From positions 62,001-126,000 of the forward strand of contig UPZG01000003.1 of assembly GCA_900538705.1 (NCBI GenBank): a DNA stretch of 64,000 nt, read 5' to 3'. Of the stretch, positions 1 through 7,954 are shown piece after piece. Source of the DNA: an uncultured Porphyromonadaceae bacterium. Lineage in GTDB: Bacteria; Bacteroidota; Bacteroidia; Bacteroidales; Barnesiellaceae_A. The position numbers and the translations under genes were made by a program. The notes below the pieces were generated by a model. It was given only the letters and a program-made list of their open reading frames with translations, made no database searches and was not told the DNA's origin. Every line of letters begins with the position of its first letter. Position 1 is the stretch's first letter.

Positions 1-1552
1 AGTAGAGCGGGTACTCAATATGGCCGATGGTTGTTTGTTGCTCGTCGATGCTTTTGAAGGCCCTATGCCGCAAACTCGTTTTGTATTGCAAAAAGCAATA
101 GAGATGGGCTTAAAACCAGTTGTGGTTATCAATAAGGTTGATAAGCCTAATTGTCGCCCAGATGAGGTACAAGATATGGTGTTCGACCTGATGTGCAGCC
201 TCGATGCTACGGAAGATCAGCTTGATTTCCCTACAATATATGGTTCGGCCAAACAAGGTTGGATGAGTACCGACTGGCGTAAGCCTACAGACAACATACA
301 ACCGTTGCTCGATGCCATTATAGAGTATATACCAGAGCCTGCTTATCTGGAAGGACCGGTACAGATGCTTATCACGTCGCTCGATTATTCATCGTATGTA
401 GGACGTATCGCTGTAGGCCGTATTCACCGTGGAGAGTTACGTGAGGGAATGGAAGTAGCTTTGTGTAAACGTGATGGGTCGGTGGTGAAACAACGTATCA
501 AAGAGCTCGACCTTTTTGAGGGTATGGGACGTACCAAGGTCGACCATGCTACCTGTGGCGATATCTGCGCACTGGTTGGCCTCGAAGATTTTGAGATTGG
601 CGATACAGTTGCCGATGTCCTTAATCCTGAACCCCTTAAACGTATTGCCATTGATGAGCCTACCATGTCTATGACTTTTACCATCAACGATTCTCCGTTC
701 TTTGGTCGTGATGGCAAGTATGTTACTTCCCGTCATATAGCCGACCGGTTGGCTCGTGAGTTGGATAAAAATTTGGCTTTGCGAGTAGAGAAGGGTCCCA
801 AAGAGGACGTCTGGAATGTGTATGGACGTGGTGTGTTGCACCTCTCGATACTTATTGAGACCATGCGTCGTGAAGGGTATGAGTTGCAGGTAGGTCAGCC
901 GCAGGTTATTATCAAAGAGATAGACGGTAAGAAGTGTGAGCCTGTAGAGTTGCTCACTATCAATTTGCCTGAGGAATATTCGAGCAAAATCATAGATATG
1001 GTAACTCGCCGTAAGGGTGAGATGACCTCTATGACGACACAGGGAGACCGGTTGCATATCGAGTTTGTTATCCCGTCTCGCGGTATTATAGGATTGCGTA
1101 ACAATGTGCTTACCGCTTCGGCCGGTGAGGCTGTAATGGCGCATAGATTTTTGGAGTATCAGCCCTGGAAGGGCGATATAGACCGTCGTACAAATGGCTC
1201 GCTCATAGCAATGGAGTCGGGTACGGCTTATGCTTATGCCATAGACAAGCTGCAAGACCGCGGGCGTTTCTTTATTTTCCCACAAGAAGAGGTTTATGCC
1301 GGACAAGTGGTGGGAGAGAACGCAAAGGAGAACGATATTGTTGTGAATGTCACCAAGTCGAAGAAACTGACAAATATGCGGGCTTCGGGGTCTGACGATA
1401 AGGTAAAACTGGTACCTCCTGTAGTGTTTACCCTCGAAGAGGCATTGGAGTATATCAAGGAAGATGAATATGTAGAAGTTACTCCGCATCACCTTCGTTT
1501 GCGTAAAATCATTCTTGACGAGATAGAGCGTAAACGTGCCAACAAACAGTAA
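1..1552 (+). CDS. typA: Translational GTPase TypA/BipA, 3' part (5' end outside window)
   Basis: Ribosome-associated GTPase of the EF-G-like family. The reading frame is open from base 2 and enters the window inside the G domain just after the G3 region; V-E-R-V-L-N precedes the first visible Met at base 20. The G4 motif NKVD follows about 35 residues later and a G5-like GSAKQGW segment after that. Domain II, the EF-G-like domains (PTMSMTF, GRGVLHLSILIE, SRGIIGLRN) and the TypA-specific C-terminal domain ending in EYVEVTPHHLRLRK come next. About 516 codons are visible and roughly 85-90 N-terminal residues are missing compared with the usual ~600-aa length. The start codon is not in the window. 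A good intrinsic terminator follows within 25 nt, so this is the last gene of its unit. Identity is secure; the function in this organism is inferred from the family. Confidence 0.97.
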   Translation, partial: VERVLNMADGCLLLVDAFEGPMPQTRFVLQKAIEMGLKPVVVINKVDKPNCRPDEVQDMVFDLMCSLDATEDQLDFPTIYGSAKQGWMSTDWRKPTDNIQPLLDAIIEYIPEPAYLEGPVQMLITSLDYSSYVGRIAVGRIHRGELREGMEVALCKRDGSVVKQRIKELDLFEGMGRTKVDHATCGDICALVGLEDFEIGDTVADVLNPEPLKRIAIDEPTMSMTFTINDSPFFGRDGKYVTSRHIADRLARELDKNLALRVEKGPKEDVWNVYGRGVLHLSILIETMRREGYELQVGQPQVIIKEIDGKKCEPVELLTINLPEEYSSKIIDMVTRRKGEMTSMTTQGDRLHIEFVIPSRGIIGLRNNVLTASAGEAVMAHRFLEYQPWKGDIDRRTNGSLIAMESGTAYAYAIDKLQDRGRFFIFPQEEVYAGQVVGENAKENDIVVNVTKSKKLTNMRASGSDDKVKLVPPVVFTLEEALEYIKEDEYVEVTPHHLRLRKIILDEIERKRANKQ

Positions 1553-1574
1553 TCGCAGGTTGCTGTGTAGATAT

Positions 1575-1614
1575 AATCCGCAATGTATTTTATTATACGT
1601 TGCGGATTTTTTGT
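1575..1614 (+). terminator. Intrinsic terminator of typA
   Basis: A 13-bp stem (AATCCGCAATGTA paired with TACGTTGCGGATT, one G-T wobble) with an 8-nt loop is followed by a T-rich run (TTTTTTG). It lies 22 nt past the typA stop. Confidence 0.85.
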
Positions 1615-1718
1615 TGGTTTCTTTACTCTCTTTAGGGTCGATGCCTTTAATATGCGCGGGGAATAGTATATCTTTACGCTCACAAAGAAACACCGGTATA
1701 AAAAAGGATTAATTATAT

Positions 1719-3095
1719 ATGAAAGAGAAGAAAAATGTGCTCCTCACCGGCGCAACCGGTGTAATGGGAAGTGCGGGTCTCAAAGAGCTGGTCAAGATGC
1801 TCGATAGAATAAATCTAACTCTCCTCGTAAGGCCTTCTGAGATAAACAAGAAGAAAATGGCACCCTATATGGCGATGCCCGGTATCCGTATCGTTTGGGG
1901 TGACCTTGTTTCTTATAATGATGTGCAAGCGGCTGTTGCCGATGTTGATATAGTATTACATGTAGGTGGAATGGTATCTCCTCGTGCCGACCACTATCCT
2001 CGGCAGACTTTGCACGTAAATATTACTGCAGCTGAAAATATTGTGCGTGCTGTAAAGTCGCGACCCGATGCCGATAATGTACGCGTCGTATATATAGGGT
2101 CGGTTGCACAGACCGGGCACCGTTGTCCGCCGATACACTGGGGTCGTGTAGGAGACCCCATTTGTGCCAGTGTATACGATGCCTATGCCATCTCAAAGTG
2201 TAAGGCCGAACGTATCTTTGCCGAGTCGGGCCTTCGTTATTGGGTGAGCTTGCGACAGACGGGTATACTATATCCCGAACTAATTATCAACGGGGCTGAC
2301 CCTATCACGTTTCATGTGCCTATTAACGGTGTGCTTGAATGGGCTACGGTAGAAGACTCGGGTAGGTTGTTGGCTCGACTTTGTGATACCGAGTTGCCCG
2401 ATACATTTTGGCGACAATTTTATAATATAAGTAGTGGGCCTGAGTATAGGCTTACGATGTATGAATTTGAGAGCCTGTTATTACAGGCGTTGTCATGTCC
2501 ACCTCCCGAGGCCGTATTTGAGACACGTTGGTTTGCTACCCGTAATTTCCACGGATATTGGTTCAGCGACAGTGATGTGTTGGAGAAATATCTCCACTTC
2601 CGAGCCAATGTGCCTGTAAAAGAATATTTTTCACAACTCCGAAAGTCGTTGCCATGGTACTTCTCTTTGGCTAAGATTGTTCCTGCCATATTTATCAAGT
2701 GGGCTATGGGATTGTTGTGTCGCCGTAAACCGTTAGGTACTATGAGTTGGTTTAAGAATAACGATACGGGGCGTATATCGGCCTTTTTTGGCTCACGTGA
2801 AGCTTGGCAAAATATACCGGGATGGGATAAAGTAGACCTTACTCGACCTTCTGATACCTCTATTATGCTCAATCATGGTTATGACGAGTCGAAACCTTTG
2901 TCGAAGTGGAATATCGACGATATGCGTCGTGCAGCCGAGTGGCGTGGTGGGCGCTGTCTGTCTCCTGATATGAAAGAAGGAGATATTTATACGCCGCTGA
3001 AGTGGGAGTGTTATGATAAACACCACTTTGAAGCGTCGCCAGCAGTAGTGCTGTTGGGAGGGCATTGGTGCCCACACTGTTTCCCAGCACCCTAG
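1719..3095 (+). CDS. NAD(P)-dependent epimerase/dehydratase (extended SDR), ending at an in-frame amber codon
   Basis: Extended short-chain dehydrogenase/reductase, 458 aa to the first stop. The Rossmann nucleotide motif TGATGVMG is near residues 9-16, followed by V-x-G-D-L and HVGGMVS segments. A catalytic-type Y-x-x-x-K (YAISK) comes after an IGS segment. The C-terminal third is a family-specific extension ending in a Cys-rich GGHWCPHCFPAP stretch. The substrate cannot be read from the sequence; nucleoside-diphosphate-sugar or steroid-like substrates are typical of the superfamily. The TAG at 3093-3095 looks abnormal, because the same frame stays open for 38 more sense codons with protein-like content (see the next entry). 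The natural product is therefore probably about 497 aa and this copy may be truncated. The gene stands alone between the typA terminator and tnaA. Confidence 0.8.
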   Translation: MKEKKNVLLTGATGVMGSAGLKELVKMLDRINLTLLVRPSEINKKKMAPYMAMPGIRIVWGDLVSYNDVQAAVADVDIVLHVGGMVSPRADHYPRQTLHVNITAAENIVRAVKSRPDADNVRVVYIGSVAQTGHRCPPIHWGRVGDPICASVYDAYAISKCKAERIFAESGLRYWVSLRQTGILYPELIINGADPITFHVPINGVLEWATVEDSGRLLARLCDTELPDTFWRQFYNISSGPEYRLTMYEFESLLLQALSCPPPEAVFETRWFATRNFHGYWFSDSDVLEKYLHFRANVPVKEYFSQLRKSLPWYFSLAKIVPAIFIKWAMGLLCRRKPLGTMSWFKNNDTGRISAFFGSREAWQNIPGWDKVDLTRPSDTSIMLNHGYDESKPLSKWNIDDMRRAAEWRGGRCLSPDMKEGDIYTPLKWECYDKHHFEASPAVVLLGGHWCPHCFPAP

Positions 3096-3212
3096 CGATA
3101 TGACCGCGAGGCACGTCACAACCCATTCTTTGCACAAGTATGGTATGCCAGCCATTCGCCCGAGGAAGATGTTGTCTATGAGATGCCTGCATGTGGCGAA
3201 GATGCACACTGA
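3096..3212 (+). pseudogene. In-frame C-terminal tail of the epimerase gene beyond an amber codon
   Basis: After TAG at 3093-3095 the same frame continues for 38 codons to TGA at 3210-3212. It reads RYDREARHNPFF, then AQVWYASHSP, then an acidic end. The composition (Tyr, Trp, Arg, Asp, synonymous codons like the neighbours) is that of coding sequence, not a 3' UTR. The simplest explanation is a single-base change of a sense codon such as TGG or CAG to TAG. Readthrough or a sequencing error are alternatives. Confidence 0.6.
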
Positions 3213-3259
3213 CAAGATGGTTTTATTTGTATGAACTTAAACTTTTTTATAAGCCGAGA

Positions 3260-3293
3260 TTGTGCGATTTGTAATTGATAATCACTATATTTG
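3260..3293 (+). promoter_or_regulatory. Predicted tnaA promoter (Bacteroidetes type)
   Basis: The -7 box TATATTTG at 3286-3293 matches TAnnTTTG exactly. A TTGTG at 3260-3264 is the best -33 candidate, 21 nt upstream. This would give a leader of about 105 nt before tnaA. Confidence 0.5.
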
Positions 3294-3320
3294 TAAATGT
3301 ATAGGGCGTTTCCCCAAGCA

Positions 3321-3395
3321 ATGAAAAACACAATAGTTTTATGCCTGCATACAAATAGAAACCTTATGATACCAAACACAGTTATTTATATATAA
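3321..3395 (+). CDS. 24-codon leader ORF upstream of tnaA
   Basis: An ATG-to-TAA frame of 24 codons (MKNTIVLCLHTN and onward) lies between the predicted tnaA promoter and tnaA and stops 10 nt before the tnaA ATG. It has the same length as the Escherichia coli TnaC leader peptide but contains no Trp and no recognisable TnaC residues. Tryptophan-sensing attenuation is therefore not supported by sequence. It could be a chance ORF. Confidence 0.25.
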   Translation: MKNTIVLCLHTNRNLMIPNTVIYI

Positions 3396-3405
3396 AAAAG
3401 TTATT

Positions 3406-4779
3406 ATGGAATTACCTTTTGCAGAATCTTGGAAAATCAAGATGGTGGAACCCATCCGTAAAAGTACTCGTGAAGAACGCGAAGCATGGCTTAAAGAGGC
3501 CCATTACAATGTATTTCAACTTAAAGCCGAGCAGGTGTATATAGACTTGCTTACCGATTCTGGTACTGGTGCCATGACCGACCGTCAGTGGGCTGGTATG
3601 ATGATGGGAGACGAGAGTTATGCTGGTGCCCGCTCTTTTATACACATGAAGGAGATGATAACCTCACTTACCGGTTTTGAATATGTAATACCTACACACC
3701 AAGGCCGTGCTGCCGAGAATGTTCTCTTCTCGTATCTCGTTCATGAGGGTGATATTGTGCCCGGTAATTCACATTTTGATACGACTAAAGGTCATATTGA
3801 GGGGCGTCATGCTACAGCTCTTGATTGTACGGTTGATGAAGCGAAAGATACGCAACTCGAAGTGCCTTTTAAAGGTAATGTAGACTTGAAAAAATTGGAA
3901 AAGGCATTGCAAGAGTATGCCGGTCGCATACCTTTCATTATCATTACTATCACCAACAATACCGCAGGTGGTCAGCCTGTTTCGATGGAAAATCTGCGCG
4001 GAGTACGCGAATTGTCGAAGAAATACAATGTACCGGTTATTTTCGACTCTGCCCGCTTTGCCGAAAATGCCTATTTCATAAAGACCCGTGAGGCCGGATA
4101 TGCCGACAAAACGATAAAAGAGATTGTTCGTGAAATGTTTTCTCTTGCCGATGGCATGACAATGAGTGCCAAGAAAGATGCTATTGTAAACATGGGCGGT
4201 TTCATTGCGACATCGAAAAAAGATTGGTATGAAGGAGCCAAAGGGTTCTGCGTACAATTTGAAGGCTATCTTACATATGGTGGTATGAATGGCCGTGATA
4301 TGGAGGCTTTGGCTATAGGTCTGGACGAAAATACGGAGTTCGATAATTTGGAAACTCGTATTCGTCAGGTACAGTATTTGGCTGCAAAACTCGATGAGTA
4401 TGGTATTCCCTATCAACGTCCTGCCGGTGGTCACGCCATTTTCGTAGATGCCAGCAAGGTACTTGTCAATGTTCCCAAAGAGGAATTCCCGGCACAGACT
4501 CTTACAATAGAACTTTATCTTGAGGCTGGTATACGTGGATGCGAGATTGGCTATATCCTTGCCGACCGCGACCCCGTAACACGTGAAAACCGTTTTGGTG
4601 GGCTCGACTTGTTGCGCCTTGCCATTCCTCGTCGGGTATACACCAACAACCATATGGATGTGATTGCTGCTGCATTGAAGAATGTGTATGACCGTCGCGA
4701 GGAGATAAAACACGGTGTACGCATTACATGGGAAGCCGAGTTGATGCGTCACTTTACCGTGCAGTTGGAAAGATTATAA
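3406..4779 (+). CDS. tnaA: Tryptophanase (tryptophan indole-lyase)
   Basis: PLP-dependent lyase that splits L-tryptophan into indole, pyruvate and ammonia in the cytoplasm; 457 aa. The PLP lysine is the second Lys of MSAKKD (K257). The close relative tyrosine phenol-lyase was considered, because QWAGMMMGDE resembles it, but the residues separating the two enzymes read as tryptophanase. These are Asp in HFDTTKGH (D125, where the phenol-lyase has Thr), His in MRHFT (H449, where the phenol-lyase has Phe), and C-E-I-G in place of the phenol-lyase S-M-E-R around its Arg381. DSARFAENAYFIK is also tryptophanase-like. The gene is monocistronic with its own predicted promoter, a ~105-nt leader containing a small ORF, and a strong terminator. 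No tnaB-type permease is adjacent. Confidence 0.95.
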   Translation: MELPFAESWKIKMVEPIRKSTREEREAWLKEAHYNVFQLKAEQVYIDLLTDSGTGAMTDRQWAGMMMGDESYAGARSFIHMKEMITSLTGFEYVIPTHQGRAAENVLFSYLVHEGDIVPGNSHFDTTKGHIEGRHATALDCTVDEAKDTQLEVPFKGNVDLKKLEKALQEYAGRIPFIIITITNNTAGGQPVSMENLRGVRELSKKYNVPVIFDSARFAENAYFIKTREAGYADKTIKEIVREMFSLADGMTMSAKKDAIVNMGGFIATSKKDWYEGAKGFCVQFEGYLTYGGMNGRDMEALAIGLDENTEFDNLETRIRQVQYLAAKLDEYGIPYQRPAGGHAIFVDASKVLVNVPKEEFPAQTLTIELYLEAGIRGCEIGYILADRDPVTRENRFGGLDLLRLAIPRRVYTNNHMDVIAAALKNVYDRREEIKHGVRITWEAELMRHFTVQLERL

Positions 4780-4805
4780 TAAATTAGTTTATACCATGCA
4801 TATTG

Positions 4806-4845
4806 GGGCTGTGTCGGAATATAATTCCCGATGCAGCCCTTTTTC
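4806..4845 (+). terminator. Intrinsic terminator of tnaA
   Basis: GGGCTGTGTCGG pairs with CCCGATGCAGCCC (one mismatch region) and is followed by TTTTTC. It lies 27 nt past the tnaA stop. Confidence 0.8.
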
Positions 4846-4893
4846 GAGAGAAGTTTTATATAGTCCCGGCGTTTGTGCCTATACTTTGGAAAT

Positions 4894-5400
4894 ATGATTA
4901 TAATACGTCCCAGTAATTTGCAGCATATCGATGCTATTATGGCGATATACGATAAGGCTAAAGAGTTTATGCGCCGGCATGGCAACCCTACTCAGTGGCG
5001 CGAGGGTTATCCTCCTCGTGACCTGATAGTCGCTGAAATATCACAGGGCCGCCACTTTTCTTGTTTTTACGGGCATGACATAGTAGGCGTTTTCTCCTTC
5101 ATTATGGGAGAAGATTCTACCTATGGATATATCGAGGATGGGGCGTGGCTCAACGATGCACCTTACGGTACGATACACCGTCTTGCTTCGTCGGGAGTGG
5201 TACCCGGTATTGCCGGCGTCTGTATAGAGTGGTGTGCTAAGCGGTGTGGAAATCTTCGTGCCGATACGCATCGTGACAATCTTGTGATGCAACACATCTT
5301 GTTGAGGCATGCTTTTGTACGCTGCGGCATAATCTATGTGCAGAACGGGAGCAAACGTATCGCTTACCAACGGACAGGAATAGAGCAAGAACGCCGATAA
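4894..5400 (+). CDS. GNAT-family N-acetyltransferase-like protein
   Basis: A 168-aa protein beginning MIIIRPSNLQHIDAI, a typical GNAT first strand and helix. Later segments (GTIHRLAS, VVPGIAGVCIEWC, NLRADTHRDNLVMQHIL, a bulky C-terminal strand CGIIYVQ) follow the order of GNAT motifs A and B. The acetyl-CoA loop (R/Q-x-x-G-x-G/A) is recognisable only weakly as V-P-G-I-A-G. The start at 4894 is preferred over the ATG at 4873 because the 7-residue extension has no family support. The substrate is unknown. The gene ends 3 nt before the end of the convergent CNNM gene. Confidence 0.75.
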   Translation: MIIIRPSNLQHIDAIMAIYDKAKEFMRRHGNPTQWREGYPPRDLIVAEISQGRHFSCFYGHDIVGVFSFIMGEDSTYGYIEDGAWLNDAPYGTIHRLASSGVVPGIAGVCIEWCAKRCGNLRADTHRDNLVMQHILLRHAFVRCGIIYVQNGSKRIAYQRTGIEQERR

Positions 5401-5403
5401 GAG

Positions 5404-6693
5404 TTATTCTGCCGGTTGTTCTGGCTCTTTCTTGGTAACCAATAGTTTGTCTATGCGTGCGCCATCCATGTCTACTACTTCAAGAGTGAACCCGTTCCAT
5501 TCCACTTGTTCGCCGGCTACAGGGATATGCTCTAAAAGGTTTAGCACCAGTCCGCCTACCGTGGCATAGTCGCTTGGACGGTACAAATCTTCACGCTCAA
5601 AATGAGCGAGGAAATCATAGAAGGGGCACATACCATCGACCAACCAGCTTTTATTATCGTGTCGTGGCACAATGTAAGGTTGGTCTTGTGCATCATCGAT
5701 AGACCCGACAAGACCTTCTAATATATCGCGTAACGTGATGACCCCTTGTAGGCTGCCAAACTCGTCGCATACAAGAGCCCGGCTCACTTTCTGAGTACGC
5801 AACCCCTCAAGAGCCTTGTAAACGGTCATGTTTTCGGGGAAATATACGGCAGGGCTTACGACCGATGCGAAGTCAAAGTCCTCTTTATTGAGTGTCAGTA
5901 TAAGGTCTTTTAGTGTTACAAAGCCACGTACATCGTCCATATTGCCAGCTATGACGGGGTATGCTTCGTGCAGCTCGTCGGTAATGACTTTGCGTATCTC
6001 TTCAACTGTCATAGATATATCCATGCACACGATGTCCTTGCGGTTGGTCATAATAGACGATACGCGTTGGTCGCCCAAGACAAAGACTCGTTCCATGATG
6101 TCTTGTTCTACCTCTTGTACTTCGCCCGACTCAGTACCTTCCTGTATCATCGATTTTATTTCCTCTTCGGTTACTTTGTTTTCAGCATCTTTGATACCCA
6201 GAATACTTACCAATAGTGCTGTACTTTTAGAAAGTAGCCATACAAAAGGCATGGCTATGACCGAAAGCATCTGCATAGGGCGAGCTACCACACGAGCGGC
6301 ACCGTCGGCCAGGTTTAATCCTATGCGCTTGGGTACCAGTTCACCAACCACAATAGATAGGTATGTGACGATAATAACGATAAGGACTTGTGCTATTCCA
6401 TAGGCATAAGAACCCGACATACCCCATGTGACGAAAATATCGCCCAAATTCTTTGCAAGAGTATCGCCAGAATATAAACCGGTGAGGATACCAATCAGTG
6501 TGATGCCTATTTGTATGGTCGACAAGAACCTGTCAGGTTCGTTCGATAGTTTTAGTGCTGCTGCTGCTGTTTTGCTGCCACGTTTTGCTTCAGAAGCAAG
6601 TTTACTTTTACGAGCTGAAATGAGAGCTATTTCCGACATGGAAAATACTCCATTCAGAAGGATGAGCAGAATGATAATGATTATCTCTTTCAT
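5404..6693 (-). CDS. CNNM/CBS/CorC-type membrane protein (HlyC/CorC family)
   Basis: A 429-aa inner-membrane protein. The N-terminal CNNM (DUF21) domain has a hydrophobic start (MKEIIIIILLILLNGVFS), then SEIALISARKSKL and three further membrane spans within the first ~170 residues. A cytosolic CBS pair follows (RVSSIMTNRKDIVCM, and VSRALVCDEFGSLQGVITLRD). The C-terminal CorC_HlyC domain contains ATVGGLVL and ends EVVDMDGARIDKLLV. Family members are linked to Mg2+/Co2+ efflux or resistance; the ion here is inferred. The start at 6693 is chosen over the upstream ATG at 6717, because a -7-like box overlaps the latter. The gene is convergent with the GNAT gene and divergent from ruvB. Confidence 0.88.
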   Translation of the reverse strand: MKEIIIIILLILLNGVFSMSEIALISARKSKLASEAKRGSKTAAAALKLSNEPDRFLSTIQIGITLIGILTGLYSGDTLAKNLGDIFVTWGMSGSYAYGIAQVLIVIIVTYLSIVVGELVPKRIGLNLADGAARVVARPMQMLSVIAMPFVWLLSKSTALLVSILGIKDAENKVTEEEIKSMIQEGTESGEVQEVEQDIMERVFVLGDQRVSSIMTNRKDIVCMDISMTVEEIRKVITDELHEAYPVIAGNMDDVRGFVTLKDLILTLNKEDFDFASVVSPAVYFPENMTVYKALEGLRTQKVSRALVCDEFGSLQGVITLRDILEGLVGSIDDAQDQPYIVPRHDNKSWLVDGMCPFYDFLAHFEREDLYRPSDYATVGGLVLNLLEHIPVAGEQVEWNGFTLEVVDMDGARIDKLLVTKKEPEQPAE

Positions 6694-6714
6694 GTAAGTG
6701 TATGTCTTGTAGTG

Positions 6715-6745
6715 CAAAGGTCTTATATTTTTATTTATTTTGCAA
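6715..6745 (-). promoter_or_regulatory. Predicted promoter of the CNNM gene
   Basis: On the minus strand a near-consensus -7 box GACCTTTG (6722-6715) follows a TTG (6745-6743) by 20 nt. It overlaps the alternative ATG at 6717, supporting the downstream start at 6693. Confidence 0.5.
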
Positions 6746-6779
6746 CTTTGGGGTCAATATATGCTAAAAATTACGCGTG

Positions 6780-6809
6780 TTTCGTTGTGAGCAAGCCCTT
6801 GTATCTTTG
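6780..6809 (+). promoter_or_regulatory. Predicted ruvB-flippase promoter
   Basis: A TATCTTTG -7 box at 6802-6809 has TTTC at 6780-6783, 18 nt upstream. The predicted transcript starts near 6816, so ruvB must start downstream of the long in-frame ATG at 6777. Confidence 0.6.
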
Positions 6810-6917
6810 CATTTATTTTATTGTAGACTCGGTGAGGTGTGGCAAAAAAAGGTTACATTTGCAATGAAATCGCAAAGAGCTGTTGTCAGTATCTTATGGA
6901 TGCGATATGAACAGAAT

Positions 6918-7952
6918 ATGACAGACGACCATTTCGATATACGCGACAGTCGTCCTAACGAGATGGAGCGTGAGTTTGAGAAGGCTTTACGCCCGTTGAC
7001 TTTCGATGACTTTAGCGGACAAGAAAAAATTATAGAGAACCTTCGGGTCTTTACGGCTGCTGCGCGTTTGCGTCATGAGCCGCTCGACCATGTGCTGTTG
7101 CATGGTCCTCCAGGACTTGGTAAAACAACGTTGGCAAATATTATTGCCAACGAGTTGGATGTCGGTTTCAAGGTTACGTCGGGGCCTGTACTTGACAAGC
7201 CCGGCGACTTGGCCGGTATTCTTACATCGCTTGAACCTAATGATGTGCTGTTTATCGATGAAATACACCGTCTCAGTCCTATTGTCGAAGAGTATCTTTA
7301 TTCGGCAATGGAAGACTATCGTATCGACATTATGATAGACAAAGGACCTGGGGCACGTTCGATACAACTTACACTCAATCCTTTTACATTGGTGGGCGCT
7401 ACTACACGCAGCGGATTGTTGACAAGCCCGTTGCGGGCGCGTTTCGGTATAAACTGTCATATGGAGTATTACGACCATACGGTGCTTTGTCGTATTGTAG
7501 AGCGGTCGGCGCATTTGTTGCAGGTACCATGCACACACGAGGCGGCTATAGAGATAGCTTTGCGTAGCCGGGGTACTCCACGTATCTGTAACGCTTTGTT
7601 GAGGCGTGTGCGCGATTTTGCACAAGTCAAAGGTTCGGGGCAAATCGATATTGAGATAGCGCGCTATGCTCTCGAAGCACTGAACATAGATAAATATGGG
7701 TTGGACGAGATAGACAACAAGATACTCACTACAATCATAGACAAATTTAAGGGCGGCCCGGTAGGACTTACTACCATCGCTACGGCGTTGGGCGAGGAGG
7801 CAGGTACGCTCGAAGAGGTTTATGAGCCCTTCCTTATCAAAGAGGGTTTTATAAAACGTACTCCGCGAGGACGTGAAGTGACGGACTTGGCATATAAGCA
7901 CCTTAATCGTACCCGTGTGGGATGGGGTGGACTTTTTGACGATACGGAATAG
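6918..7952 (+). CDS. ruvB: Holliday junction branch migration ATPase RuvB
   Basis: AAA+ motor of the RuvABC complex that drives branch migration during recombinational repair; 344 aa from the chosen start MTDDHFDIRDSRPNE. The Walker A GPPGLGKTT is at residues 63-71, the Walker B is LFIDEIHRL, the sensor-1 region is LVGATTRSG, the arginine finger segment is SPLRARFG, and the C-terminal winged-helix domain ends with TPRGREVT. The frame is open further upstream to 6777, but those 47 codons span the predicted promoter and have no RuvB counterpart. ATG 6900 (ten residues earlier with respect to the rest of the frame, MRYEQN) is the only other plausible start. The gene overlaps nothing and is followed after 2 nt by the flippase gene, so the two are probably cotranscribed. 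Confidence 0.96.
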   Translation: MTDDHFDIRDSRPNEMEREFEKALRPLTFDDFSGQEKIIENLRVFTAAARLRHEPLDHVLLHGPPGLGKTTLANIIANELDVGFKVTSGPVLDKPGDLAGILTSLEPNDVLFIDEIHRLSPIVEEYLYSAMEDYRIDIMIDKGPGARSIQLTLNPFTLVGATTRSGLLTSPLRARFGINCHMEYYDHTVLCRIVERSAHLLQVPCTHEAAIEIALRSRGTPRICNALLRRVRDFAQVKGSGQIDIEIARYALEALNIDKYGLDEIDNKILTTIIDKFKGGPVGLTTIATALGEEAGTLEEVYEPFLIKEGFIKRTPRGREVTDLAYKHLNRTRVGWGGLFDDTE

Positions 7953-7954
7953 AT

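Noticed and set aside
437..1693. 418-aa open frame on the minus strand opposite typA
   Set aside because: It lies wholly antisense to a highly conserved gene, has no promoter and no recognisable domain. It is a by-product of typA codon use.
3321..3395. True TnaC-type tryptophan-sensing leader peptide
   Set aside because: Length agrees but no Trp codon or TnaC residue is present, so only an unspecific leader ORF can be claimed.
3769..4752. 327-aa open frame on the minus strand opposite tnaA
   Set aside because: Antisense shadow of tnaA; low-complexity Cys/His/Ile-rich translation without family features.
3406..4779. Tyrosine phenol-lyase instead of tryptophanase
   Set aside because: The residues that separate the two enzymes (Asp125, His449, C-E-I-G at the Arg381 position of the phenol-lyase) are of the tryptophanase type.
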